Below are positions 51,829 to 60,294 of a stretch of DNA of 64,000 nucleotides, piece after piece (positions within the stretch are counted from its first letter, which is position 1; each line of letters begins with the position of its first letter). The DNA is taken from positions 83,861 through 147,860 of the forward strand of contig NZ_CP126261.1 of the NCBI RefSeq assembly GCF_003234365.2. Direction: 5' to 3'. Source of the DNA: Curtobacterium sp. MCJR17_020 (lineage in GTDB: Bacteria; Actinomycetota; Actinomycetes; Actinomycetales; Microbacteriaceae). A program made the position numbers and the translations under genes. A model generated the notes under the pieces. That model was not told the DNA's origin. It saw nothing but the letters and a program-made list of their open reading frames with translations, and did not search any database.

Positions 51829-52860
51829 TCAGGGCTCGAGGGTGTCGGTCTCCGTCGTCAGTGCAGCTGCGAGGTCGACTTCCGAAGGCAGAGCAGCCCG
51901 GACCGCGGGTGGGAGGAGGTCGTAGCTGGCGACACCGATCGGGGTCTGCTGCCCGGCGAGGGAGTACCGGACGACGGCGTCGTTCTTGTCCGCGACCAAC
52001 AGCAGGCCGACCGTGTCGGCGTGCTGGGGTCGGCGGAGCTTGTCGTCGACGAGCGCGACGTAGAAGCCGAGCTGGCCGAGGAACTCCGGCTTGAACTTCC
52101 CGGTCTTGAGCTCAATCACCACGTACCGGAGCTGCTCGACGTGGAAGAACAACAGGTCGACGTAGAAGTCGTCCCCGTCGACGTCGAAGTGCACCTGCCG
52201 GCCCACGAACGCGAAGCCCTCGCCGAGCTCGCGGAGGGTGTCGATGATCCGGTCGACAAGGGCCTGCTCGAGGTGGCGTTCCTTCGCATCGCCGTCGAGG
52301 GCGAGGAAGTCCAACACGTACGGGTCCTTCGTGATCTGCTGCGCCAGATCCGAGTCCCCCGGCGGGAGGACCTCGGCGAAGTTCGTCGGCGCCGCCTGCA
52401 GCCGCGTGTGTGCGTCAGAGCGGATCTGATGCTCGAGGACGTTCCGCGACCACCCGTGCGTGGCAGCCTGGGCGGCGTACCAGTTCCGGAGCTTGTGGTC
52501 GTCGAGCCGGTCGAGGAGGACAGTGATGTGCCCCCAGGGCAGTTGTCCAACAGGCTGTTGGACAACTGCATCCGCCGGCCACTCCCCCGCGAACCGGCGC
52601 ATGTAGAACAGGTTCGCCCGCGAGAAGCCCTTCATCTCCGGGAACTCCGCCCGCAGATCCGTCGCGAGCCGGCCGATGACGTTACTCCCCCACCCCTCGT
52701 CGCCTTGGCGCTGCAGGATGGTCGCGCCGATCCCCCCGTAGAGGCGAATCAGTTCCGTGTTGATGCGGCGCTGTGCCGTGAAGCGGGCATCGCGCACTTG
52801 CTGCTTCAGCTCGGCAAGAGCAGCCGTATACCCGGACACAACCGGCAACGAATCAGACAT
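51829..52860 (-). CDS. PDDEXK nuclease-domain protein (DUF1016/YhcG)
   Basis: 343 residues from ATG 52860. The N-terminal DUF1016_N part (INTELIRLYGGIGATILQRQ, then GFSRANLFYMRRFAGEWP, LPWGHITVLLDRLDD) is followed by the PDDEXK nuclease core with FYVDLLFFHVEQLRYVVIELKTGKFKPEFLGQLGFYV (catalytic Asp and ELK). All key residues are present. The family is widespread on mobile DNA and implicated in phage defence or DNA processing. Not in an operon. Confidence 0.85.
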   Translation of the reverse strand: MSDSLPVVSGYTAALAELKQQVRDARFTAQRRINTELIRLYGGIGATILQRQGDEGWGSNVIGRLATDLRAEFPEMKGFSRANLFYMRRFAGEWPADAVVQQPVGQLPWGHITVLLDRLDDHKLRNWYAAQAATHGWSRNVLEHQIRSDAHTRLQAAPTNFAEVLPPGDSDLAQQITKDPYVLDFLALDGDAKERHLEQALVDRIIDTLRELGEGFAFVGRQVHFDVDGDDFYVDLLFFHVEQLRYVVIELKTGKFKPEFLGQLGFYVALVDDKLRRPQHADTVGLLLVADKNDAVVRYSLAGQQTPIGVASYDLLPPAVRAALPSEVDLAAALTTETDTLEP

Positions 52861-52967
52861 CACCACCCAGTCTGCCCGACCTACCGCAGCAAAGAACCAC
52901 GAACAAAGCGTTCTACTGATCAGCTATGCCAGGGTGGAGATCACCCCAAGCGAAAGGCGACCTCATC

Positions 52968-53309
52968 ATGGCTCAGAAAGTCACCACGCACCTCGTCGAC
53001 GACCTCACCGGCGCCACCATCGAAGACGGAACCGGCAAGACCGTGCAGTTCTCGTTCGACGGTGGCAACTACGAGATCGACCTCACCGACGACAACGCCG
53101 ACGCCCTCCGCGAAGCGCTCTCCGACTACGTCGCCGCCGCACGCAAGGTGACGGGGCGCAGTGGGCGTGGCAGCTCGAGCAGCAAGCCGCGCAGCAACCC
53201 CGACGAGCTCGCCAAGATCCGCGAATGGGCCACCGCGAACGGCCACGACGTCTCCTCCCGTGGCCGGATCAGCCAAGCCGTCCGCGACGCCTACGACACC
53301 GCCCACTAA
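52968..53309 (+). CDS. lsr2: Lsr2 nucleoid protein, copy B
   Basis: 113 residues from ATG 52968 with a GCGAAAGGCGA leader. Same domains as copy A with about 90% similar residues: TTHLVDDLTGATIEDGTGKTVQFSFDGGNYEIDL, SSRGRISQAVRDAYDTAH. Two Lsr2 genes in one accessory region are unusual and suggest that the two blocks carrying them are related. Confidence 0.9.
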   Translation: MAQKVTTHLVDDLTGATIEDGTGKTVQFSFDGGNYEIDLTDDNADALREALSDYVAAARKVTGRSGRGSSSSKPRSNPDELAKIREWATANGHDVSSRGRISQAVRDAYDTAH

Positions 53310-53367
53310 CACCCTCAGCGCCCGCAACGGGTGGCACTTGTCCGACACCGCAGAAGGAACTCCTCGT

Positions 53368-53793
53368 ATGACTCGCTCTCGCCGTCAACACGTCCGCACC
53401 GTTCGGAACATCGGCACCATCGGTATCCTCGCCGGCGGCATCCTCAGCACCACCGGCGCCGTCGTGTGGGGCCTGATCTCCGCCGAGCTCACCGCGCAGA
53501 AGATCACCGTCGCCCCCGACAGCAAGCTCCTCCCCGAACGCCCCGTCCGCGGCCCCCTCACCGCCTACGCGCAAGCCGAGATCATCAACACGCACGCAAC
53601 CGCGATCAGCGACGGGAAAACCTTCGCCGAACTCCCCCAAAACGACCCGAACCGGCCCGTCATCATGAACGCATCGTTCCTGCGGGCATCCCTGTTCACC
53701 TCCGTGGTCTCCTTCGGCACCGCCGCATTCGCCATCGGCCTCGGCCTCGTCACCTCCCTGTTCGGCATCGCCCTCCACCGCCTCGGGAAGTAA
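53368..53793 (+). CDS. Two-helix membrane protein
   Basis: 141 residues from ATG 53368 with GAAGGAA upstream. Helices at about 13-40 (NIGTIGILAGGILSTTGAVVWGLIS) and 112-137, with a soluble loop (TYAQAEIINTHATAISDGKTFAELPQNDP) between. Follows lsr2 copy B by 58 bases. Homologues are often mislabelled LigA dioxygenase; nothing supports that. Confidence 0.65.
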   Translation: MTRSRRQHVRTVRNIGTIGILAGGILSTTGAVVWGLISAELTAQKITVAPDSKLLPERPVRGPLTAYAQAEIINTHATAISDGKTFAELPQNDPNRPVIMNASFLRASLFTSVVSFGTAAFAIGLGLVTSLFGIALHRLGK

Positions 53794-53854
53794 CCCCTCA
53801 ACACAACTCCCGGTCGGATCGTCATCACGTGACGATCCAGCCACATCATTTTCA

Positions 53855-53882
53855 ATGCCGCTAAGGCGCAGTTATGTCGATG
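53855..53882 (+). other. dif-like site 3
   Basis: atgccgctaag / gcgcag / ttatgtcgatg. The most divergent of the four sites. The stop codon of the helicase-associated-repeat gene on the minus strand (53872-53874) falls on the right arm. Confidence 0.5.
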
Positions 53883-54771
53883 TGCTCCCTGGCGGGCAGC
53901 TCCACGCGCGATTCCATGCGTTGAGCTGCGTGACCCGGTCGGTAGCGAGCCGGTGGTCCCGGTGAAGTTGACGCTGACGGATCAGCCACCGCCCGATCGC
54001 AATCCCGTCACTATCGACAACGCGCGCAGCGGGCAGCTGTCCCGCGCGCTGCGTTGACCAGGCCTGGACACGGCGCAGCATCTGGGCGAAGTGCACGTCC
54101 TCGCGGCGCTGCCGCGCGGGGTCATCTGCCGGGAGGCGGAGCCGCCATACCATCCCGATTCGTTCGAGCTGCTCCACCCGGGCCGCCAGCAGCGCACCCG
54201 TGCGGTATTCGACGCGGCGGGAGTCCACCCACCGCCCCAGCTGCAATCCGTCCGCGGTTGTGAACCAGTGCGGCACCGCCAGGTCCCCGTGATCACGGCT
54301 GTACTGCATCAACGCTGCAACGCCGGCATCCCAAGCGGCGTCGCGGTCACGCACCTGCCAAACGAAGCCGAGATCCACCAACTCCGGCCACAACCGAACC
54401 GTGTTCACCGGATCGTTCGCCCATTGCCGACGTCGGGACTGCACCCACGTCCCTAATGGGAACCCGTCCGCGGTCGTGAAAACGTGCGGGACCAACCCAT
54501 GTCCCTCTGTGCACTGGAATGCCGCGATGCCAGTGGTGCGTTCCGACAACGACCAGCGCATTCCAACTGCCTCGAGTCGTTCTCGCCGGTCCGCCGGCAA
54601 TTTGCCCGCGGCCGCCAACGACCGCTGCCGATGAACCCACGCTCCTAGAGACGCTCTCGCGCCGCGGCAGAACGACCGTGGGATGTCGACGTGCCCGTAC
54701 TCATCACGGAACGACACCAGCGCCGCGAACATGCTCTCCCACCGCACCGCCAGCACGTCCACGCTCACCAT
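53872..54771 (-). CDS. Helicase-associated (HA) repeat protein
   Basis: 299 residues from ATG 54771 (GTG 54768 possible). Four HA repeats: each has W...F..EYGH..VP or a similar core, then a G..LG.WV..QR motif (ASLGAWVHRQRSLA, PLGTWVQSRRRQW, QLGRWVDSRRVEY, AIGRWLIRQRQLH). HA repeats usually sit at the C-terminus of large helicases; here they stand alone. They probably bind nucleic acid. It belongs to the module between dif-like sites 3 and 4. Confidence 0.75.
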   Translation of the reverse strand: MVSVDVLAVRWESMFAALVSFRDEYGHVDIPRSFCRGARASLGAWVHRQRSLAAAGKLPADRRERLEAVGMRWSLSERTTGIAAFQCTEGHGLVPHVFTTADGFPLGTWVQSRRRQWANDPVNTVRLWPELVDLGFVWQVRDRDAAWDAGVAALMQYSRDHGDLAVPHWFTTADGLQLGRWVDSRRVEYRTGALLAARVEQLERIGMVWRLRLPADDPARQRREDVHFAQMLRRVQAWSTQRAGQLPAARVVDSDGIAIGRWLIRQRQLHRDHRLATDRVTQLNAWNRAWSCPPGSTST

Positions 54772-54806
54772 TGTGCCGACCCACGAACGCAAGCGACTAG
54801 AGCCAC

Positions 54807-54947
54807 ATGCTCCAGCCTGCACCCGGTCGACGCTCCCCGAGCAACAGCCCGCATCCGGAATGGCTGATCGTCGGCATGCTCATCCTCACCGTCGGCACCG
54901 TTGCCGCAGCGGTCGATCTCCTCCTGCAACACGCCGCCGCGACCTAA
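54807..54947 (+). CDS. 46-residue membrane peptide
   Basis: ATG 54807. A basic/Pro start, then EWLIVGMLILTVGTVAAAVDLLL as one helix. Divergent from the HA gene. A further short frame (ATG 55028 to 55096, ITTAAGVIMLVLTLRKRGR) ends inside dif-like site 4 and may be a second small membrane peptide. Confidence 0.45.
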   Translation: MLQPAPGRRSPSNSPHPEWLIVGMLILTVGTVAAAVDLLLQHAAAT

Positions 54948-55086
54948 GCAAACGCCTTCAACCCGCAACCCCGCCCGCAATCGGCAGCACCAATCGGGCT
55001 CTGGTTGCCGGCACCATCTGGACGTTGATGGGCACCATCACCACCGCGGCCGGCGTCATCATGCTCGTCCTCACACTACGAAAACG

Positions 55087-55114
55087 AGGCCGATAGCGCG
55101 CTCTTATGTCAAGT
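55087..55114 (+). other. dif-like site 4
   Basis: aggccgatagc / gcgctc / ttatgtcaagt. The right arm is identical to that of site 1 and the centre is identical to that of site 2. Confidence 0.55.
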
Positions 55115-55152
55115 CGTGGTGATCGAATGGGTGCGGCATCTCGTGGAGTTCA

Positions 55153-55827
55153 TTAAGACGCTGACTTGCCGAGACCGTAGGTGTACTCGCCGGAGTCCCA
55201 ATTGACGGTGGAGTTGAAGAAGTACCCCGACTGGGTTCCGTCCGCGTTGTCCGTGTTCGCAGCGAAACAGTCGAACGAGGTAGTGGTGTCGGTCAAGTCA
55301 TCCGTGGAGCCGCTGACTGGATTGCAGGACACGGAAAGGATGGGACCATCGAGCAGACCCTTCGTCACGTTCTCCTCCGCCATGGTCTTCACCGACGCCT
55401 CGACCTCTTTCACCGTTTCGGCGCGGGAAGAGCGCTCCGCCTCGTCGGCCTCTTCCTGCGCTGCTCGTTGCGCCTCACGCTGCTCAGCACGAGTCCGGGC
55501 GGCCGCTTCCTTCTTCTGCTCCGCCTTCTCCTCCGCAGCTGCAACCTGCCGCGCGTGAACCACCGCTACCGCCGTACCGCCACCACCGACGATGACGACC
55601 ACCGCGAGGATGACGAGCGCCAGCGCCAAAGGGCGACGCCGCGGCCGTGGCTTGCGCCGTCCTCGCGAAGGTTCGAGAGCATCCTCCGTGCCCGCGTCAC
55701 CATCGCTTTGCGCAGCCGCGATGTCCGTCCGCCGAGGGCGGGTGAGGCCAGTCCACTGGTCACCGTCCCAGAGCATCTCGCGCTCCGGGTCTGAGGGATC
55801 CGGAAACCAACCAACAGGCAAACTCAT
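55153..55827 (-). CDS. DUF2510 membrane protein
   Basis: 224 residues. DUF2510 at the start (PVGWFPDPSDPEREMLWDGDQWTGLTRPR), then a basic stretch, one helix at about 68-90 (LALALVILAVVVIVGGGG), a coiled coil of Ala/Glu/Arg (about 95-140), and an extracytoplasmic domain with one Cys pair. Role unknown; widespread in actinobacteria. Confidence 0.8.
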   Translation of the reverse strand: MSLPVGWFPDPSDPEREMLWDGDQWTGLTRPRRTDIAAAQSDGDAGTEDALEPSRGRRKPRPRRRPLALALVILAVVVIVGGGGTAVAVVHARQVAAAEEKAEQKKEAAARTRAEQREAQRAAQEEADEAERSSRAETVKEVEASVKTMAEENVTKGLLDGPILSVSCNPVSGSTDDLTDTTTSFDCFAANTDNADGTQSGYFFNSTVNWDSGEYTYGLGKSAS

Positions 55828-55954
55828 GTGGACAGAATCTCACCTCCGACGACCTACTCGGTAGCACCAAGACAGGGGCCCGAGACACTGCGTCGGGCCT
55901 TGGCCGCGTCCCAGCCCCAGAACGTCGCGAGCAGCGCCATGATCCTGATGTCAG

Positions 55955-57655
55955 TCAGTCTTCGGCTGACGCGACGGATCCCACGTACGACATCGATCCG
56001 CCACGCGGAGGCGCTGGTGTGAGAGTGTCAGCCGCCAGCTCGCTCGTCCGGAACTCTTCCGCGGCGGGTTTCACGGTGTACTCGACCACCTCCACTGCAT
56101 GGCTCTTGAGGGCGTCGAGCACTTCGGCCGGCGTGACATAGAAGAACTCGCGTCGGAGGTTCACCTTGTTCACCCGCTGGTTCGCAAACGTCTGGTGCAG
56201 CATCGTCTCCACTCCGACAGCGTCGTCAGCGAAGAACAACGCGTGCACGTCGAAACGGAACGGGACTGACGCGTCGCCGAGTTCGATGACCCGATCCATT
56301 GGCTTCAAGCGCCTGGTCATGCCGATCTTCACCATGCGCTCCCCGAACGCTCCGACGTTGGAGATCACGTACACGTAGCCCGCTCGCACATTGGCTGCTC
56401 GATAGTCGACATCGGTGATGGCGCGGTCGACGTCCGCGAGCCGCGCCTGGACGCGAGCGGCACCTTCCGCGTCGCCGTTTGCCTGCAAGGCAGCGAGGGT
56501 GGATAGGTAGTGCTGGCGTTCCTTCTCGAGTCGATCGTGCTCGGCTTGCAGTTCAGCGGCGGCGCGCTGCTGCTCGCGGAGTTCTGCTCGGCGTTCTCGC
56601 TCGCGTTCCTTTTCCGCCTGCACCGTCTGTAGGTGCTCGTTGGCGAGGGCGATCTCCTCAAGCCGCATCTGGTGGTAGCTCGGTTCGATGCGAAGGTCGA
56701 TCATGGTGCCGCTTTTCGCGATCTGCTCCGCGGCCTTGCTGAGCCGCGTCTGCGCGACGTGCAAGTTACCAGCTCGAGTGGCCTTGATGGCGTTCTCCGC
56801 TTCCGCGTTGTAGGCACGCAGCAGTACCTTCGCCATGTCCGTCATGAACTTCCGGCCCTGTGCTTCGGAGTTGTTGAACGTAAATCGTGGCGCCGTGGTC
56901 ACCGCGCGCTTGTCCCGAACCGCGTTCTTGATGCGATAGCGCAGCGCTTCCAACTTCGAAGCAAGCTCCGTTGAGGACGCGGCTGGGTTCTCGAAGTCGA
57001 AGAGCCCGACCGCCTGTAGTTCAACCGCGGCAGTCAAGTCGACCAGTTCTGCTCTTCGGGCGCTGATGCCCGCGTTGATCTCGTCGCGCGTCGCACGTGC
57101 CTCCAGGGCTTACTGTTCAGCGGTACGAACGCGGTCCTCGGCGGTCCGAACCGCTTGCTCTCCCTTGAGCCGCTCGGCGGCCTGCTCGGCGGCGAACTGT
57201 TCACGTGCGTTGGCCTGTTCCTTCGCCCAGAGCTCGCGCGCTTCCGATTGCTCAGCCTCGAACTCCGCTCGAAGGGTGGTGAGCTGCTGATCTTGCTCGG
57301 CTCGATAGGCATCGACATCATCGAACGCGCGCATCTGGTACCGGGCGACAACCGCTTCACCCGCTTCGATGCGGGCCTCGGCGGCACGCAAACGCTCTCG
57401 TGCCTCCCGCTTCGACAACTTCTCGACAGGCTTGTCCTGCGCCGCAGGGACGGCCGCACGCGGCGACTGCTCCGCCGCTCGGGCAGCGCGACGCGTTTGG
57501 GTAGCGGCCGCCCCTCGGACTTCCGAAGGCTGGCCGGCGCGATCAGCTGGCGCCGACTTCTTGAGCTGCACATGCTCGGTCCACCCCTGGCCGTCCCAGT
57601 AGCGGACGAAACGCGGGTCCTTATCGTCGTACCAACCGGCAGGTGCTGCTGACAT
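55955..57655 (-). pseudogene. DUF2510-DUF4041-GIY-YIG protein with in-frame stop
   Basis: One continuous frame, 567 codons, interrupted once by TAA at 57112-57110. Before it: DUF2510 (AGWYDDKDPRFVRYWDGQGWTEHV), then a long coiled coil. After it: the coiled coil continues (ALEARATRDEINAGISARR), DUF4041 (LFDFENPAASSTELASKLEALR ... RAYNAEAENAIKATRAGN), and a C-terminal MUG113/GIY-YIG-like domain (GYVYVISNVGAFGERMVKIGMTRR). The downstream part has no strong start until about 57037. A CAA-to-TAA change, a sequence error or readthrough could explain it. Confidence 0.75.
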
Positions 57656-57814
57656 TGCTTCAGCTTACGGACCTGAGGCCGCTTTGACACCCCTCGTCCG
57701 GGTGCACGTCCCGACGCTGACAGTCGAGTGCACTCAAAAAGACAGCCGGTGCCGACCTCCCGTGTCGGAGCGGCCTATTTGTGACCACCACCAAGATGCG
57801 ATCACAAAAATCCA

Positions 57815-58549
57815 CTAAAGGGCGTCAATCCACTCATTCATACCCGTATGGATTACGTCTCCAACATATACAGTACCTAGAGCGGAGGAGTATTGAGCAG
57901 CCAGCAAACTGCGATTATCATCATTCAGGTACTGCTGAAAATCCCCTCCTAGGAAGATGGGCCGCGCGTCCCATCCCCTCCCGGCTTCGTGTGCAAGATG
58001 TGCCGCACGATTTACCACGTCGCCCATATAGACGACATCATTGATCCCGCTCCCACTGTAGCCTGCCTTGATCATTAGCACGCGGCCGTAGTCCACCCCG
58101 ATCCCAACGCGAAGCTGATCCATCTCCTTCTTTGCAAGGTGATGATTGAGTAGCTTCACCAACGTATTCGCCGTATATGCCACACGAAACACATCGTCTA
58201 TGTGCGATCGAAAAGTCGTTTTGTAGGACGCCCAGACGCAATCTCCCACAATGTTCACTTCACGGACGTATAGATCAGAGTTCAAGACGGCGACCATTTC
58301 GGAAATAAACGCTCTGTAGATTTTTGCCAAAGCTGGACGCTTGTTGCGGCTAGTCAACCCCGACGAATCTCGGATATCAATGAAGATTGCCGAGCACATT
58401 CCGTAAAATCCGTTTGTGAAAGAAAGTCTGTCGCGGTCCGGCAGGCCGTCCACCTCCTCGAAACTGCCGGAAGGCTGGGAGAGTATCGACTCAATCCGAC
58501 CAGAACTTGCTATATAACTGTAAGCCTTGTGGTTACCGTCCACAAACAC
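57815..58549 (-). CDS. pycC: Class III nucleotidyl cyclase (Pycsar PycC-like), cyclase B
   Basis: 244 residues, GTG start at 58549 just after the effector gene. Cyclase core: AIFIDIRDSSGLTS with metal Asp58, NIVGDCVWASY with metal Asp103, GIGVDYG, and YMGDVVNRAAHLA with Asn180; the usual Arg four residues later is His184. Class III cyclases next to DUF5706-type membrane effectors are pyrimidine cyclases (cCMP or cUMP) of Pycsar immunity. The region has markedly lower GC than its neighbours. Third gene of the operon. Confidence 0.8.
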   Translation of the reverse strand: MFVDGNHKAYSYIASSGRIESILSQPSGSFEEVDGLPDRDRLSFTNGFYGMCSAIFIDIRDSSGLTSRNKRPALAKIYRAFISEMVAVLNSDLYVREVNIVGDCVWASYKTTFRSHIDDVFRVAYTANTLVKLLNHHLAKKEMDQLRVGIGVDYGRVLMIKAGYSGSGINDVVYMGDVVNRAAHLAHEAGRGWDARPIFLGGDFQQYLNDDNRSLLAAQYSSALGTVYVGDVIHTGMNEWIDAL

Positions 58550-58552
58550 CCC

Positions 58553-59140
58553 TCAAATAGTACCGACACCAACCATAATGACGACAATTGCTAGACACGC
58601 GCTCGCCGCCAGAGCTGACCGGATAGCGCATGTAGCAAATTTCATCTTGACTGTGGCAATACGTGCGTTTGCGTGGACCTGATGTGCAATCTCCCGCACT
58701 AGCTCGCGTTGATCTGCAGTGAGCATCCCCAGTGCCTCAGCGTACCTTCGGCGATCACCGTCAAAGTTCTTCGAAATACTGCCGAAAAAAATCCGACTGA
58801 TCATCGTCGGATCCGAATCACGGTCCGTCGCTCGTGGCGTGAGAGTCCAACCGCATAGCCCGGCAGTCAGAACGAGCAGAGAGCTCGCAAGCACTACGAT
58901 CACATCGAACGCCACGGATCTGGGCGCAGACTCTTTGACGAGGTTGAATAAGATTGTTCCCAGAGCGCCCGTAAACGCAAGAGTCACACCAGCCTTTGCG
59001 TCAGCGTGGCGAATCCAGTCGTTCGTGAGCAAGAGCGTCTTCCACGCATGCTCCGGATTAGGCAAAATCGCCGCTTGTTCAAGGTCTTGGCGCTCCATTC
59101 GCCCCAGTACTTGACCTCGCTTCCTGCGGTACCTCTTCAC
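58553..59140 (-). CDS. pycTM: Pycsar membrane effector (PycTM, DUF5706-like)
   Basis: 195 residues from GTG 59140 (ATG 59098 is an alternative). The motif AWKTLLLTNDWIRHADAKAGVTLAFTGAL at 32-60 is the Pycsar effector signature. Helices at about 51-69, 78-100 and 171-193; the loop between (ISKNFDGDRRRYAEALGMLTADQRELVREIAHQVHANARIA) is soluble. On sensing cCMP or cUMP this class is thought to disrupt the inner membrane and stop phage growth. Spacings of four and three bases to the two cyclase genes show a tight operon. Confidence 0.85.
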   Translation of the reverse strand: MKRYRRKRGQVLGRMERQDLEQAAILPNPEHAWKTLLLTNDWIRHADAKAGVTLAFTGALGTILFNLVKESAPRSVAFDVIVVLASSLLVLTAGLCGWTLTPRATDRDSDPTMISRIFFGSISKNFDGDRRRYAEALGMLTADQRELVREIAHQVHANARIATVKMKFATCAIRSALAASACLAIVVIMVGVGTI

Positions 59141-59144
59141 AATG

Positions 59145-60086
59145 TCACCGGAGACCCTGGCGACGATCCCGAAGGTTTTTTCGCTTTTGACTCGCCGTCA
59201 ACTGAAGCGCGTTCGAAAATAAAGCTTTCTGCAGGGCAGATCGCGCATTTTGTGCATCTTCGCGTTTTGTCTCCCCTCCAAGGATGGCTGCGACGTACTC
59301 CTCACCATGGATTGCACACCAACTGGATCTGAGCAGCCGCCCTTGGCGCTCCGCGTTCGCTTCAGGTATTTTCTCAACTGTGACATCATCCCAGAGCGTC
59401 GAATGCGGCCCGTCGCCGCACGGACAAGTCAGGGATAGAAAGTCGTTTTTCTCGATGCGATCCCAGACGGAACCAGTCACGATCAGTTCGTGCCGATCTG
59501 CTTGCTGCGCTGCCTTAGTCGCGAAATTCACGGGAGTTCCCGCCCAAACGGGCTCCTGTTCTGACAGATTCCGTGGGGTGCCGACACGCTTCACAAGCGC
59601 TCGGCCAGACGCAACGCCCACTTTGAAACCAGTCGGGTGCTCCTCAGCATGAGCAGTCCACTTCGCTTCGAGGCGCGGAATCAAATGGCGTTCGCTGAAG
59701 GTCTTCACCGTTACTCCTGCGCAAATGGCTCGCTCATATCGTCGCTCACCCCAAAAGAGCGCAAACGCGCCGTCTCCCTGGATTGCAATGAAGTCCGCGC
59801 CGAACCGATTGTAGGTCGATACAACGCCGCCCGTCGCTGCCTGGTAGATGCTTGCAGTAGACGCCGCGTGCTTGCCCGTGCCTAAGTGGGTCGAGTTCCG
59901 AAGGTCAGCAACGACCGCCACGAGGTCAGGAACTTTGACCCACCTCCGCGCCTCGATGGGCAAATTAGAGACGTCGAATCCCTCGGTCCATTCCTCGACA
60001 ATCGGCTTGGAGGCGAACTCATCCTTCGCGGTGAGGTCGAGCTCGCTGAGAAGCGCGTCGAGATCCACGTTGATCTGTTCCGGCAT
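59145..60086 (-). CDS. Second class III nucleotidyl cyclase, cyclase A
   Basis: 313 residues from ATG 60086, first gene of the operon. Core: LVAVVADLRNSTHLG with metal Asp61, AIQGDGAFALFWG with Asp105, FKVGVASGRALVKRVGT and AGTPVNFATKAAQ with Asn187; the usual Arg is Lys191. An N-terminal extension of about 50 residues and a C-terminal part with CPCG (221-224) are absent from cyclase B. The two cyclases are only distantly similar, so this is not a recent tandem duplication. They could form a heterodimer, make two nucleotides, or one could be regulatory. Confidence 0.75.
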   Translation of the reverse strand: MPEQINVDLDALLSELDLTAKDEFASKPIVEEWTEGFDVSNLPIEARRWVKVPDLVAVVADLRNSTHLGTGKHAASTASIYQAATGGVVSTYNRFGADFIAIQGDGAFALFWGERRYERAICAGVTVKTFSERHLIPRLEAKWTAHAEEHPTGFKVGVASGRALVKRVGTPRNLSEQEPVWAGTPVNFATKAAQQADRHELIVTGSVWDRIEKNDFLSLTCPCGDGPHSTLWDDVTVEKIPEANAERQGRLLRSSWCAIHGEEYVAAILGGETKREDAQNARSALQKALFSNALQLTASQKRKNLRDRRQGLR

Positions 60087-60194
60087 GGCATCTCCCTTCG
60101 TTGCTCACTCTAGAAGCCGGAGCCGACACCGGCGGCCCGCGTCGACAGACCCTTCGTTAGGCGGACTCGCAACCGAGTTGAGTCAGTGTCGCTG

Positions 60195-60208
60195 TGGGGT
60201 ATACCCCA
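60195..60208. promoter_or_regulatory. 14-bp palindrome between cyclase operon and resolvase
   Basis: tggggtatacccca, perfect, centre TA, between divergent genes (60087-60294). Serine resolvases cut at a central two-base step and their sites are inverted repeats; cgtggttct also occurs twice at 60238-60246 and 60259-60267. Could be the resolvase crossover/res site or an operator for the Pycsar operon. Confidence 0.45.
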
Positions 60209-60294
60209 GAGCAACACTGCTCACTGCGCTTATTTCGCGTGGTTCTAGGGTGTCTTTTCGTGGTTCTGCGACAGAAGTGTGCGAGGGTCTAGGG

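Noticed and set aside
53368..53793. Aromatic-ring-opening dioxygenase LigA
   Set aside because: This label is often carried by such small Arg/Pro-rich or membrane proteins in databases; the sequence is a two-helix membrane protein with no dioxygenase motif.
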